Of a stretch of 64,000 nucleotides of DNA, positions 50,781 through 58,341 are shown piece by piece (position 1 is the stretch's first letter; each line of letters starts with the position of its first letter). The notes beneath the pieces were generated by a model. It was not told the origin of the DNA. It worked only from the letters and a program-made list of their open reading frames with translations, and did no database searches. Origin of the DNA: Actinokineospora bangkokensis (lineage in GTDB: Bacteria > Actinomycetota > Actinomycetes > Mycobacteriales > Pseudonocardiaceae); NCBI RefSeq assembly GCF_001940455.1, contig NZ_MKQR01000026.1, forward strand, positions 699,084-763,083. Direction: 5' to 3'. The position numbers and the translations under genes were made by a program.

Positions 50781-50836
50781 ACCACATAGCGAGACGCATA
50801 TTCCGCACCACGGGATAACTTAGCTACGTTAACAAT

Positions 50837-52012
50837 ATGACGACGACCCGCACGCGCAACCGCTGGGCCATCCTCGCGGTCGCGGTCGCCGCGCAGGCCG
50901 CGACCAGCAGCCTCGTCTACGGCCTCCCGTTCCTCCTCCCCGCCATCCGCTCCGCCGAGGACCTCTCCCTCGCGCAGGCGGGCAGCGTGACGGTCGCGCC
51001 GGTCCTCGGGGTCCTCGTGGCGCTCATCGCGTGGGGCGCGGCCGCGGACCGGTTCGGGGAGCGGGTCGTGATGGCGATCGGCATGACGGGCACGGGCGCG
51101 GCGGCGGTCGGGGCGTCCTTCGCGCCCGGGGTGGGTGCGCTCGTGGTGCTGCTGGTGGTCGCCGGGGTCTTCTCCGCGTCGATCAGCGCGGCGAGCGGGC
51201 GGGCGGTGCTGGGGTGGTTCGGGCCCGCCGAGCGCGGGTTGGCGATGGGGATCCGGCAGACGTGCCAGCCCATCGGGGTCGGGGTGGCGGCGCTCGCGCT
51301 GCCGCCGGTCGCCCAGCACGCCGACTACCGGGTGGCGCTGCTGGTGCCCGCCGCGCTGTGCCTGGGGTGCGCGGTGCTGGTGGGGGCCGTGCTCGTCGAC
51401 CCGCCGCGCAAGCCCGCGAAGTCGGTGGAGGCGACCCGGTCGCCGTACCGGACCGCGCGGCTGTGGCGGGTGCACGTGGCGAGCGCGCTGCTGGTGGTGC
51501 CGCAGTTCGTGGCGGGGACGTTCGCGCTGACCTACCTGGTGAGCGAGCAGGGGTGGGACCCGGTGGCGGCGGGCGCGGCGCTGGCGGTGGTGCAGGTGCT
51601 CGGCGCGGCCGGGCGGATCGGGGCGGGGGTGTGGTCGGACCGCGCGGGCAGCCGGATGCGGCCGATGCGCACCATCGCCCTCGTCGTGGCGCTGTCCCTG
51701 CTGATCTGGGCGGCGGGCGACGCCGCGTGGGGGTGGGTGGCCGTGGCGGGCGTGGTGCTGGTGACGGTGGTGTCGGTGACGGACAACGGCCTGGGCTTCA
51801 CCGCGACCGCCGAGCAGGCCGGGCCGTTCTGGGCGGGGCGCGCGCTCGGGGTGCAGAACACCGGGCAGAACGCGGTGGCGCTGGCCGTCGCCCCTGTCTT
51901 CGGTGTCCTCATCCCCGCGACCGGGTGGGCCTGGGCCCTGGTCATCGCCGCCGCCGTGCCCCTGGCGGCCGTTGCGGTCATCCCCGTGCGCGGCGAGACC
52001 CTGGGCGATTAG
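50837..52012 (+). CDS. MFS transporter
   Basis: 391 residues with twelve predicted helices and no fused domains. Motif-A-like loop AAADRFGERVVMAIG between helices 2 and 3, and GPAERGLAMGIRQTCQPIGVG. Substrate unknown. The ATG has no Shine-Dalgarno sequence. TACGTT (TANNNT) sits 7 bases before it, so the mRNA may be leaderless. The A/T-rich promoter region begins right after the cloverleaf repeat. Confidence 0.87.
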   Translation: MTTTRTRNRWAILAVAVAAQAATSSLVYGLPFLLPAIRSAEDLSLAQAGSVTVAPVLGVLVALIAWGAAADRFGERVVMAIGMTGTGAAAVGASFAPGVGALVVLLVVAGVFSASISAASGRAVLGWFGPAERGLAMGIRQTCQPIGVGVAALALPPVAQHADYRVALLVPAALCLGCAVLVGAVLVDPPRKPAKSVEATRSPYRTARLWRVHVASALLVVPQFVAGTFALTYLVSEQGWDPVAAGAALAVVQVLGAAGRIGAGVWSDRAGSRMRPMRTIALVVALSLLIWAAGDAAWGWVAVAGVVLVTVVSVTDNGLGFTATAEQAGPFWAGRALGVQNTGQNAVALAVAPVFGVLIPATGWAWALVIAAAVPLAAVAVIPVRGETLGD

Positions 52013-52044
52013 GCCCGCAGCGGGACGGCACGGGCGGAACTGAC

Positions 52045-52626
52045 CTACCGCCGGGTGTCGACGCGGTGGAAGTTCAGGTAGGAGCGCGAGGGGGTCGGAC
52101 CGCGCTGGCCCTGGTAGCGCGAGCCCGCCTCCCGGGAGCCGTAGGGGTGCTCGGCCGCCGAGGAGAGCCGGAAGAGGCAGAGCTGGCCGATCTTCATGCC
52201 GGGCCAGAGGGTGATGGGCAGGTTGGCCACGTTCGACAGCTCCAGGGTGATGTGGCCGGTGAACCCCGGGTCGATGAAGCCCGCGGTGGAGTGGGTGAGC
52301 AGCCCGAGCCTGCCCAGCGAGGACTTGCCCTCCAGCCTGCCCGCCAGGTCGTCGGGGAGGGTGACGGCCTCGAAGGTGGAGCCGAGCACGAACTCCCCGG
52401 GGTGGAGCACGAACGGCTCGCCGTCCTCGGCCTCGACCGGGGAGGTGAGGTCGTCCTGCTGCCTGCTGGGGTCGATGTGGGTGTACCGGGTGTTGTTGAA
52501 GACCCGGAAGTGCCGGTCCAGCCGCACGTCGACGCTGGAGGGCTGCACCATCAGCGGCTCGAACGGCTCCACGGCCAGCCGGCCGGAGTCGAGTTCCTTG
52601 CGCAGGTCGCGGTCGCTGAGCAGCAT
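52045..52626 (-). CDS. dcd: dCTP deaminase
   Basis: Deaminates dCTP toward dTTP synthesis; actinobacterial members, as in M. tuberculosis, can be bifunctional and yield dUMP. 193 residues. Signatures: [30 protein letters not shown] (trimer and catalytic region), [11 protein letters not shown] and [13 protein letters not shown] start. Next to tRNA-Gly. Confidence 0.97.
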   Translation of the reverse strand: MLLSDRDLRKELDSGRLAVEPFEPLMVQPSSVDVRLDRHFRVFNNTRYTHIDPSRQQDDLTSPVEAEDGEPFVLHPGEFVLGSTFEAVTLPDDLAGRLEGKSSLGRLGLLTHSTAGFIDPGFTGHITLELSNVANLPITLWPGMKIGQLCLFRLSSAAEHPYGSREAGSRYQGQRGPTPSRSYLNFHRVDTRR

Positions 52627-52693
52627 GCGACGACCCTAACCGCCCACCCCGAGATCACCCCGCGCGGCCGACCGTGTAGGCTGACCACGTCAC

Positions 52694-52767
52694 GCGGATG
52701 TAGTTCAATGGTAGAACATCAGCTTCCCAAGCTGAATACGCGGGTTCGATTCCCGTCATCCGCTCCA
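52694..52767 (+). tRNA. tRNA-Gly (anticodon CCC)
   Basis: Complete cloverleaf: acceptor GCGGATG with CATCCGC, D arm GTTCAATGGTAGAAC, anticodon stem TCAGC/GCTGA with loop TTCCCAA (anticodon CCC), T arm CGGGTTCGATTCCCG, discriminator T and an encoded CCA. Divergent from dcd, followed by a terminator hairpin. No integrase or attachment-site duplication nearby. Confidence 0.97.
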
Positions 52768-52787
52768 GCGCTGTTCCAGCAGCTCAG

Positions 52788-52815
52788 CGGCCCTGTCCCA
52801 CCCGGGACAGGGCCG
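52788..52815 (+). terminator. Terminator after tRNA-Gly
   Basis: CGGCCCTGTCCC pairs perfectly with GGGACAGGGCCG around ACCC. Confidence 0.8.
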
Positions 52816-52852
52816 CCGTCGTCGTCGGGTCCGCGGCGGGCCCCGGCGCGGT

Positions 52853-53311
52853 TCAGCGGGTGAGCGCCCGGGTGCTCATCTGGGCGCGCATCGCGGGCAG
52901 GCCGAACTCGCGCACGGCGGTCAGCACCTCCTCGGCGGTGCCCGCGAACGGCTTGCCCGCCTCGACCTGCCACCACAGGTCGCCGATGGGCTCGCCCGCG
53001 CCGACCAGCATGAGGTCGCCGATGCGCTCCTGCCAGGCGCCCGCGGTGTGGCCCGCGGCCCGCAGGTACGGGCGGATGCGCAGCTGCGAGGCCCACTCGC
53101 CGGTGGCGTTGACCGAGAGCACCAGGGTGAACCGGGTGGTGGCCTTCGTCGAGGTCTGCAGGATGGCGATCTCCCCGACCTGGCCGATGCCGACCAGCCG
53201 GAAGCGCTTGCCCTCGCCGGAGAAGCCCAGCGCGCGCAGGCCCGGTCCCAGGTCGGTCTGCACCATCAGCTGGAACCACTGGTGCGCGTTCCTGATCGCC
53301 CCTGCTTCCAC
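52853..53311 (-). CDS. DUF4304-like hypothetical protein
   Basis: 152 residues, soluble. The sequence HQWFQLMVQTDLGPGLRALGF and FRLVGIGQVGEIAILQTSTKATTRFTLVLS (shown in two parts in the gene) fits DUF4304, proteins of unknown role. GTG chosen because GAGGGGGCGGCC lies upstream; an earlier GTG adds nine residues. Convergent with tRNA-Gly. Confidence 0.7.
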   Translation of the reverse strand: MEAGAIRNAHQWFQLMVQTDLGPGLRALGFSGEGKRFRLVGIGQVGEIAILQTSTKATTRFTLVLSVNATGEWASQLRIRPYLRAAGHTAGAWQERIGDLMLVGAGEPIGDLWWQVEAGKPFAGTAEEVLTAVREFGLPAMRAQMSTRALTR

Positions 53312-53690
53312 GGCCGCCCCCTCACAGCTCGTCGGCACCCCTGGGCCGGGCGTGCCCCCACGACACGCTCCGGGGACGGCCGGGCGCGCGGCCGTGGGAC
53401 GGGGGTCGCCCGCTCACGGGACGCGATCGATCGGTCACCGGGTTCGAGGTCGAGAGTAGTCGGCCCCACCGACGGTTTTCACGCGGCGGAGGTTGCGGAT
53501 GAATCACCCTCGTGGCCGGTGGACAGTCCCGGTTACCCCCTCCACCATGCTTGTGTCGTGAGTCACATGCGTGCTCCCCTTTAGGGGTGACTTGGCGACT
53601 GGGTGGTCCGGGACCTGACACTGCACGTCACGCCGCAGCGCGGGCGGCGACGCATAGCTCGCACGGGTGACACCCAGGGAGGAACCACTG
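53312..53690. other. Intergenic region before the response regulator gene
   Basis: No gene seen. AGTCAC (53561-53566) and GTGACT (53587-53592) form an inverted repeat enclosing CCCCTTTAGGGG, a possible regulator site or hairpin about 100 bases before the start. GATCGATC occurs near 53425. The start is preceded by GGGAGGAACCACTG. Confidence 0.4.
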
Positions 53691-54419
53691 ATGCCACGCA
53701 GCACCACCCCCAGGCCGGGGGGCGGCTTCGGCGGCGAGGGGCCCGGGCTCTCGATCGCCCTGGTGGACGGGGTGCCGATGTTCCGCGAGGGGCTCTCGGC
53801 GATGGTCCTGCGGACCAGGGGGCTGCGCTGGCTCGGCGCCACCGACACCCCGCAGGGCGCGCTCCAGTTCGCCGAGCGCTACCGGCCGGACGTGGTGATG
53901 ATCGACTCCGGGCTCGACCCGCGGCACCACCTCAGCCACACCCTCACCGGGGCCAACACCGACCTGGTGGTGCTCATCCTCGTCCGCGACGGGCACCGCA
54001 CCACCCAGTACGTCGCGACGGCGATCGCCGCGGGCGTGCACGGTGTGATCCTGCGCTCGGCCGAGCCGCCGCAGCTGATCGAGGCGATCAACGCCGCGCA
54101 CCGCGACCGCCGCTACGTCGACCCGGCGCTGGCGGCCACCGTCGCCGCCCCCCGGGCGCGGCTGGCGCACGTGGGCGAGAACGAGCAGCAGCCGCTGTCG
54201 CGCCGGGAGTTCCAGGTGCTCCAGCTCATCGCGGACGGCCTGGAGAACCAGGCGATCGCCAAGATCCTCTACGTCTCGGTGGAGACCGTGCGCACGCACG
54301 TGAAGTCGATCCTGCGCAAGCTCTCGGCGCGCGACCGCACGCACGCGGTGGCGGTGGCGTTCAAGTCCGGCGTGCTCATCGCCCCGGCCCCGGCGCGGCG
54401 GGCGGCGAGCGAGCCGTGA
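53691..54419 (+). CDS. NarL/LuxR-type response regulator with degenerate receiver domain
   Basis: 242 residues: receiver-like domain (about 25-150) and C-terminal LuxR HTH (SRREFQVLQLIADGLENQAI... SVETVRTHVKSILRKLS). The usual acidic pair reads ALVDGVPMFREGL, with one Asp only. The phospho-acceptor position is VVMIDSGLD, Asp kept. The conserved Lys is replaced (GVILRSAEP). It thus may not be controlled by standard phosphorylation. No histidine kinase is adjacent. ATG start. It is followed at 160 bases by fadE5, a possible but unproven target. Confidence 0.88.
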   Translation: MPRSTTPRPGGGFGGEGPGLSIALVDGVPMFREGLSAMVLRTRGLRWLGATDTPQGALQFAERYRPDVVMIDSGLDPRHHLSHTLTGANTDLVVLILVRDGHRTTQYVATAIAAGVHGVILRSAEPPQLIEAINAAHRDRRYVDPALAATVAAPRARLAHVGENEQQPLSRREFQVLQLIADGLENQAIAKILYVSVETVRTHVKSILRKLSARDRTHAVAVAFKSGVLIAPAPARRAASEP

Positions 54420-54483
54420 CCGCGCGGACGTGACCGGAAGCACAGGCCCGCAACCGCTGACCGGGCGACTTTCCTTGCCGTGG

Positions 54484-54531
54484 TTACTGATAGGTAATAA
54501 GCTGGTTGTTACCGGCGAGTAGCGCGCTACT
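54484..54531 (+). promoter_or_regulatory. fadE5 operator region: two TTAC-N6-GTA sites and a palindrome
   Basis: TTACTGATAGGTAA (54484-54497) and TTACCGGCGAGTAG (54509-54522), about 60 to 100 bases before fadE5. The second, with its preceding G, is identical to the etfD site. It runs into the 14-base palindrome AGTAGCGCGCTACT (54518-54531). Confidence 0.65.
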
Positions 54532-54581
54532 GCTCGCGGCTGGCTTACCCGCACGAGCGTGAGGGACACGGAGCAACCACG

Positions 54582-56414
54582 ATGGGTCACTACAAGAGCA
54601 ACGTCCGCGACCTCGAGTTCAACCTCTTCGAGGTCTTCGGGGTGCAGCAGCGCCTGGGCAAGGGCGTGCTGGCCGACTCGGACGAGGACACCGCCCGCGG
54701 CGCGCTCGCCGAGCTGAACAAGCTCGCCGTGGGTCCGCTGGCCGAGTCGTTCGCCGACGCCGACCGCAACCCGCCGGTGTACGACCCCAAGACCTTCAGC
54801 GCCACGCTGCCCGAGTCGTTCAAGAAGTCGTTCCAGACCCTCTGGGACGGCGAGTGGTGGCGGCTGGCGCTCAACAACGACCTCGGTGGCCTGGGCATGC
54901 CGCCCACCGTGCAGTGGGCCGCCGCCGAGCTGATCCTGGGCGCCAACCCGCCGCTGTTCATGTACCTGGCGGGCCCCGCGTTCGCCATGATCGTGGACCG
55001 CAACGGCACCGAGGAGCAGAAGCACTGGGCCCGGCTCATGATCGAGCGGGCCTGGGGCGCCACCATGGTGCTCACCGAGCCCGACGCCGGGTCCGACGTC
55101 GGCGCGGGCCGCACCAAGGCCGTGCAGCAGGCCGACGGCACCTGGCACATCGACGGGGTGAAGCGGTTCATCACCTCGGCCGACCAGGACCTGACCGAGA
55201 ACATCATGCACCTGGTGCTGGCCCGCCCCGAGGGCGCCGGGCCGGGCACCAAGGGCCTGTCGCTGTTCCTGGTCCCCAAGTTCCACTTCGACAGCAAGAC
55301 CGGTGAGCTGGGCGAGCGCAACGGCGCCTTCGTCACCAACGTCGAGCACAAGATGGGCATCAAGGCCTCCACCACCTGCGAGCTGACCTTCGGCCAGCAC
55401 GGCACCCCCGCGGTGGGCTGGCTGCTGGGCGAGGTGCACAACGGCATCGCGCAGATGTTCCAGGTCATCGAGTACGCCCGGATGATGGTCGGCACCAAGG
55501 CCATCGCGACCCTGTCGACCGGCTACCTCAACGCGCTGGAGTACGCCAAGGAGCGCGTGCAGGGCGCCGACCTGCCGAACATGCTCGACAAGACCGCGCC
55601 GCGGGTCACCATCACCCACCACCCGGACGTGCGCCGGTCGCTGATGCTGCAGAAGGCCTACGCCGAGGGCCTGCGCGCGGTGTACCTGTACACCGCGACC
55701 TTCCAGGACCAGATCTGGACCCAGGACGGCGACGAGGCGGCGCTGAAGCTGGCCAACAGCATCAACGACCTGCTGCTGCCGATCGTCAAGGGCGTGGGCT
55801 CCGAGCGGGCCACCGAGCAGCTGGTCCAGTCGCTGCAGACCCTGGGCGGCTCGGGCTTCCTGCAGGACTACCCGATCGAGCAGTACATCCGCGACGCCAA
55901 GATCGACAGCCTGTACGAGGGCACCACCGCCATCCAGTCGTTGGACTTCTTCTTCCGCAAGATCATCCGCGACAAGGGCCAGGCGCTCGCGCACGTGGCG
56001 GGCGAGATCAGCGCCTTCATCGAGGCCGAGGGCGGCAACGGCAGGCTCAAGGACGAGCGCGCCCTGCTCAAGCAGGCCCTGGAGGACGTGCAGGGCATCC
56101 TGGGCGCGCTGATCCAGTACCTGACCGCCTCCCAGCAGGACCCGCAGAGCATCAACAAGGTCGGCCAGCACACCGTCCGCCTGCTCATGGGCACCGGCGA
56201 CCTGCTCGTCGGCTGGCTCCTGCAGCGCCAGGCCGAGGTCGCCATCGCCGCCCTCGACGCGGGCGCCACCGGCAAGGACAAGTCGTTCTACGAGGGCAAG
56301 GTCGCCGTGGCCTCGTTCTTCGCCAAGAACGTCCTGCCCGAGCTCTCCGCGGGCCGCAAGATCGTCGAGGCCGCCGACAACGACCTCATGCAGGTCGACG
56401 AGGCCGCCTTCTGA
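54582..56414 (+). CDS. fadE5: Acyl-CoA dehydrogenase, FadE5 type
   Basis: First step of fatty acid beta-oxidation; electrons go to ETF. 610 residues, the same length as M. tuberculosis FadE5 (Rv0244c) and, from memory, highly alike: [88 protein letters not shown] (catalytic-region segment) and the ending MQVDEAAF. It has the long C-terminal extension of the FadE5 clade. ATG start. Two TTAC/GTAA sites upstream and the shared etfD motif tie it to the respiratory ETF route. Confidence 0.97.
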   Translation: MGHYKSNVRDLEFNLFEVFGVQQRLGKGVLADSDEDTARGALAELNKLAVGPLAESFADADRNPPVYDPKTFSATLPESFKKSFQTLWDGEWWRLALNNDLGGLGMPPTVQWAAAELILGANPPLFMYLAGPAFAMIVDRNGTEEQKHWARLMIERAWGATMVLTEPDAGSDVGAGRTKAVQQADGTWHIDGVKRFITSADQDLTENIMHLVLARPEGAGPGTKGLSLFLVPKFHFDSKTGELGERNGAFVTNVEHKMGIKASTTCELTFGQHGTPAVGWLLGEVHNGIAQMFQVIEYARMMVGTKAIATLSTGYLNALEYAKERVQGADLPNMLDKTAPRVTITHHPDVRRSLMLQKAYAEGLRAVYLYTATFQDQIWTQDGDEAALKLANSINDLLLPIVKGVGSERATEQLVQSLQTLGGSGFLQDYPIEQYIRDAKIDSLYEGTTAIQSLDFFFRKIIRDKGQALAHVAGEISAFIEAEGGNGRLKDERALLKQALEDVQGILGALIQYLTASQQDPQSINKVGQHTVRLLMGTGDLLVGWLLQRQAEVAIAALDAGATGKDKSFYEGKVAVASFFAKNVLPELSAGRKIVEAADNDLMQVDEAAF

Positions 56415-56430
56415 TCGGTGCGTGACGCAA

Positions 56431-56466
56431 GGCTGTGGCCCCGGGGACGTCCCCGGGGCCACAGCC
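56431..56466. terminator. Terminator hairpin after fadE5
   Basis: Seventeen perfect pairs (GGCTGTGGCCCCGGGGA with its complement) around CG, ending four bases before the convergent small gene's stop. Confidence 0.85.
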
Positions 56467-56470
56467 CGTT

Positions 56471-56638
56471 TCAGGGGCCCGCGGTCGTCCTGACCACTTC
56501 AACCGGACCGACGCCGATCCGGGTCACCCCGACGAGCTGGACCACGAGCACAACCACCCCGCCCAGCGCGGCCAGCGCCAGGACGGCGCTGAGCAGCAAC
56601 AAGGGCCTGGACAGCACGCGGTAGATCAAACCGGGCAC
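56471..56638 (-). CDS. Small hypothetical membrane protein
   Basis: 55 residues from a GTG: one or two membrane helices (PLLLLSAVLALAALGGVVVL), then a short external tail VTRIGVGPVEVVRTTAGP. A longer start in the same frame is possible; no strong ribosome site is seen. Behind the HTH gene, 25 bases from its stop, so probably one operon. Unknown function. Confidence 0.5.
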   Translation of the reverse strand: MPGLIYRVLSRPLLLLSAVLALAALGGVVVLVVQLVGVTRIGVGPVEVVRTTAGP

Positions 56639-56663
56639 GGTGGCGGGATCACCGCCCCCGCCG

Positions 56664-57785
56664 TCACCCCGCGGCGCCACGGGCACCCCCGGACGTCTCG
56701 GAGAAGCCCAGGAGGTGCTGCCTGCGCACGACCGCGGCAAGGTTGTCGAACGCCCGGTCGACGTAGCGCGCCGCGTCCGCGACGTCCCCGCCGATCAGGT
56801 CCGCGACCCGGCGCAACCGCACGCCGAACCCGGGGACGGCGGTCGCGGGCTGGTCGATGCCGAGCGCGGCCAGCAGCACGTCGGGCTGCGGCTCCCGCAG
56901 CAAGCGGGCGCAGCCGCCGAGCCGGACGACCAGCGCGGAGTGCGCCTCGTCCGCGGCGAGTGCCGGGCTCAGGTCGCAGGCCAGCCGCAACACCGGTCCG
57001 ATGCGCGGGTGAGGCGTCCCCGCGCCGGTGGTCCTCGCCAGGTCCGCGAGGTCCGCCGCCAACGCCTTCTGGTCGATGTGGGCCGGGACGAACGGTCCGC
57101 TCACGGCGATGCCACCACCGTGGCTGCCCGGCGCCCACGCGACCTCCGGGTCGGGGATCGGCGCCTTCAGCGCCCGGCGCTCCGCGGGGGCGGCCTTGGG
57201 GCGCTGACCGGGCGGTTGCGGGAGCGCGGGTTCCCCGAGCAGGCGCCCGCGCGCGGTCAGCCAGCGGTCCAGGGTCTCCCCGTCGCCCCCGCACAGCTCC
57301 AGCAGGTCCTTCAGCAAGCTGACGGGAGGCGGCCGCGTGCCGTCGAACGCCCGGTGGACCGCCGAGCTCGACCGGCTCGCCGCCTTGGCGATCGCGCGGA
57401 TGCTGTCCAGGTCGGCCTCCCGGAGCAGCAGCGCGCGCAGCTCCGAGGCGAAGCCCGCCGCGGTGGTCGCCCGCTGCGGGTCACCGGTGCCGGTGATGCC
57501 CGCCTGCTCGGCCACCGCGGCCCGCCAGCCGGACTTGGCGGCGGCCAGGTCACCCCCGCACCCCACCACGACGGCCTCGACCACCCGCCACGCCGGGACC
57601 CGGGCACCGGTGAACGCCTCACCCAGCGAACTCGTCGGCACCCCGCTGGCCCGCGACAGCTGCTGCAACGTCAGCCCGGCGCGCTCGCGCATCCGGCGCA
57701 GCCCGAGGACCAGCCGGGTGAGCTGCGGCTTCGCACCCCCGTCGGGGCCACGCCAACTCACCGCCACCCACCACGTTCCAGCCAC
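56664..57785 (-). CDS. Helix-turn-helix (XRE-like) regulator with two HTH-like segments
   Basis: 373 residues. A first helix-turn-helix lies at about 30-55 (LTLQQLSRASGVPTSSLGEA), a second similar one near 130 (IRAIAKAASRSSSAVHRAFD). A Pro/Ala-rich linker follows, then a helical C-terminal half (about 230-373) with VPGFGVRLRRVADLIGGDVA. Two XRE-like units in a single chain with a large uncharacterised C-terminal domain is a layout common in Pseudonocardiales/Streptomyces regulators of unknown ligand. GTG start; another GTG six codons later. Targets unknown. Confidence 0.75.
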   Translation of the reverse strand: MAGTWWVAVSWRGPDGGAKPQLTRLVLGLRRMRERAGLTLQQLSRASGVPTSSLGEAFTGARVPAWRVVEAVVVGCGGDLAAAKSGWRAAVAEQAGITGTGDPQRATTAAGFASELRALLLREADLDSIRAIAKAASRSSSAVHRAFDGTRPPPVSLLKDLLELCGGDGETLDRWLTARGRLLGEPALPQPPGQRPKAAPAERRALKAPIPDPEVAWAPGSHGGGIAVSGPFVPAHIDQKALAADLADLARTTGAGTPHPRIGPVLRLACDLSPALAADEAHSALVVRLGGCARLLREPQPDVLLAALGIDQPATAVPGFGVRLRRVADLIGGDVADAARYVDRAFDNLAAVVRRQHLLGFSETSGGARGAAG

Positions 57786-58341
57786 GCCTGTGGGATCTTG
57801 TCCACGTCGATCTCCTCCTGGTCCGGGCGAGCACTTCGGGAAGCTGCCGTCTCACGTGTTCCCGCACGCCGCCAGCACCCATGTCAAGTCAGAGTGTGGA
57901 CATCGGGGAGATCATGTCGCAACCCCCGATCGCTTCCCGCCGACTCTCCAGCACGGCTTCCGAAGTCTTGAACTGCTATTTTGCTTGCCAGCGACATTTT
58001 CAGGATCCTCCGAAGCGATCCGACATCGTCCCGATTCATCCGAAGATTGTCCCCCCGCTTCCAACCTCCACCATAGAGCGGTGACGGCTCGGGCCTCTGG
58101 CCGACAGTTTGCGGACAGACGCGGTGAGCGTCTTCTCTTCTCCCAGGTCGGCAGGGGACGCTGTGGCACGGCGTCCTTTGGTCACCCGTTGGTCCGGGCG
58201 AGCCAGTGGACACCGGGTCCCTGTTCCCGCAGGGCCCGCACACCGGGTGCGGGACGGTCCGCCGTCCCGCACCCGGCACTCCCGGGTGTCCAGGATTTGG
58301 ACGTTGGACTTCCGGGGGCTGGGCTGGTGTTGACTCCCGGC
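57786..58341. other. Atypical intergenic region with a 15-bp hairpin
   Basis: No convincing gene. Between about 57880 and 58090 the G+C is visibly lower than in the surroundings (TGAACTGCTATTTTGCTTGC-like text). A 67-codon open frame at 57881-58084 has no codon bias or ribosome site. CCGGGTGCGGGACGG and CCGTCCCGCACCCGG (58243-58276) form a 15-bp stem with a 4-base loop before the thioredoxin-like gene. Confidence 0.5.
58243..58276. terminator. Perfect 15-bp hairpin upstream of the thioredoxin/NHL gene
   Basis: Perfect stem with loop TCCG and no following T-run. It could end a short upstream transcript or form part of the 5' leader of the next gene. Confidence 0.5.

Noticed and set aside
52694..52767. 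tRNA-Gly as an integration site of a mobile element
   Set aside because: No integrase, no repeated tRNA 3' end and no foreign-looking gene block beside it.
53628..56462. Long minus-strand open frame opposite fadE5
   Set aside because: Antisense shadow of fadE5; no recognisable protein content.
57881..58084. Small plus-strand ORF of 67 codons
   Set aside because: No ribosome site, no GC3 bias and no recognisable motif; region kept as intergenic.
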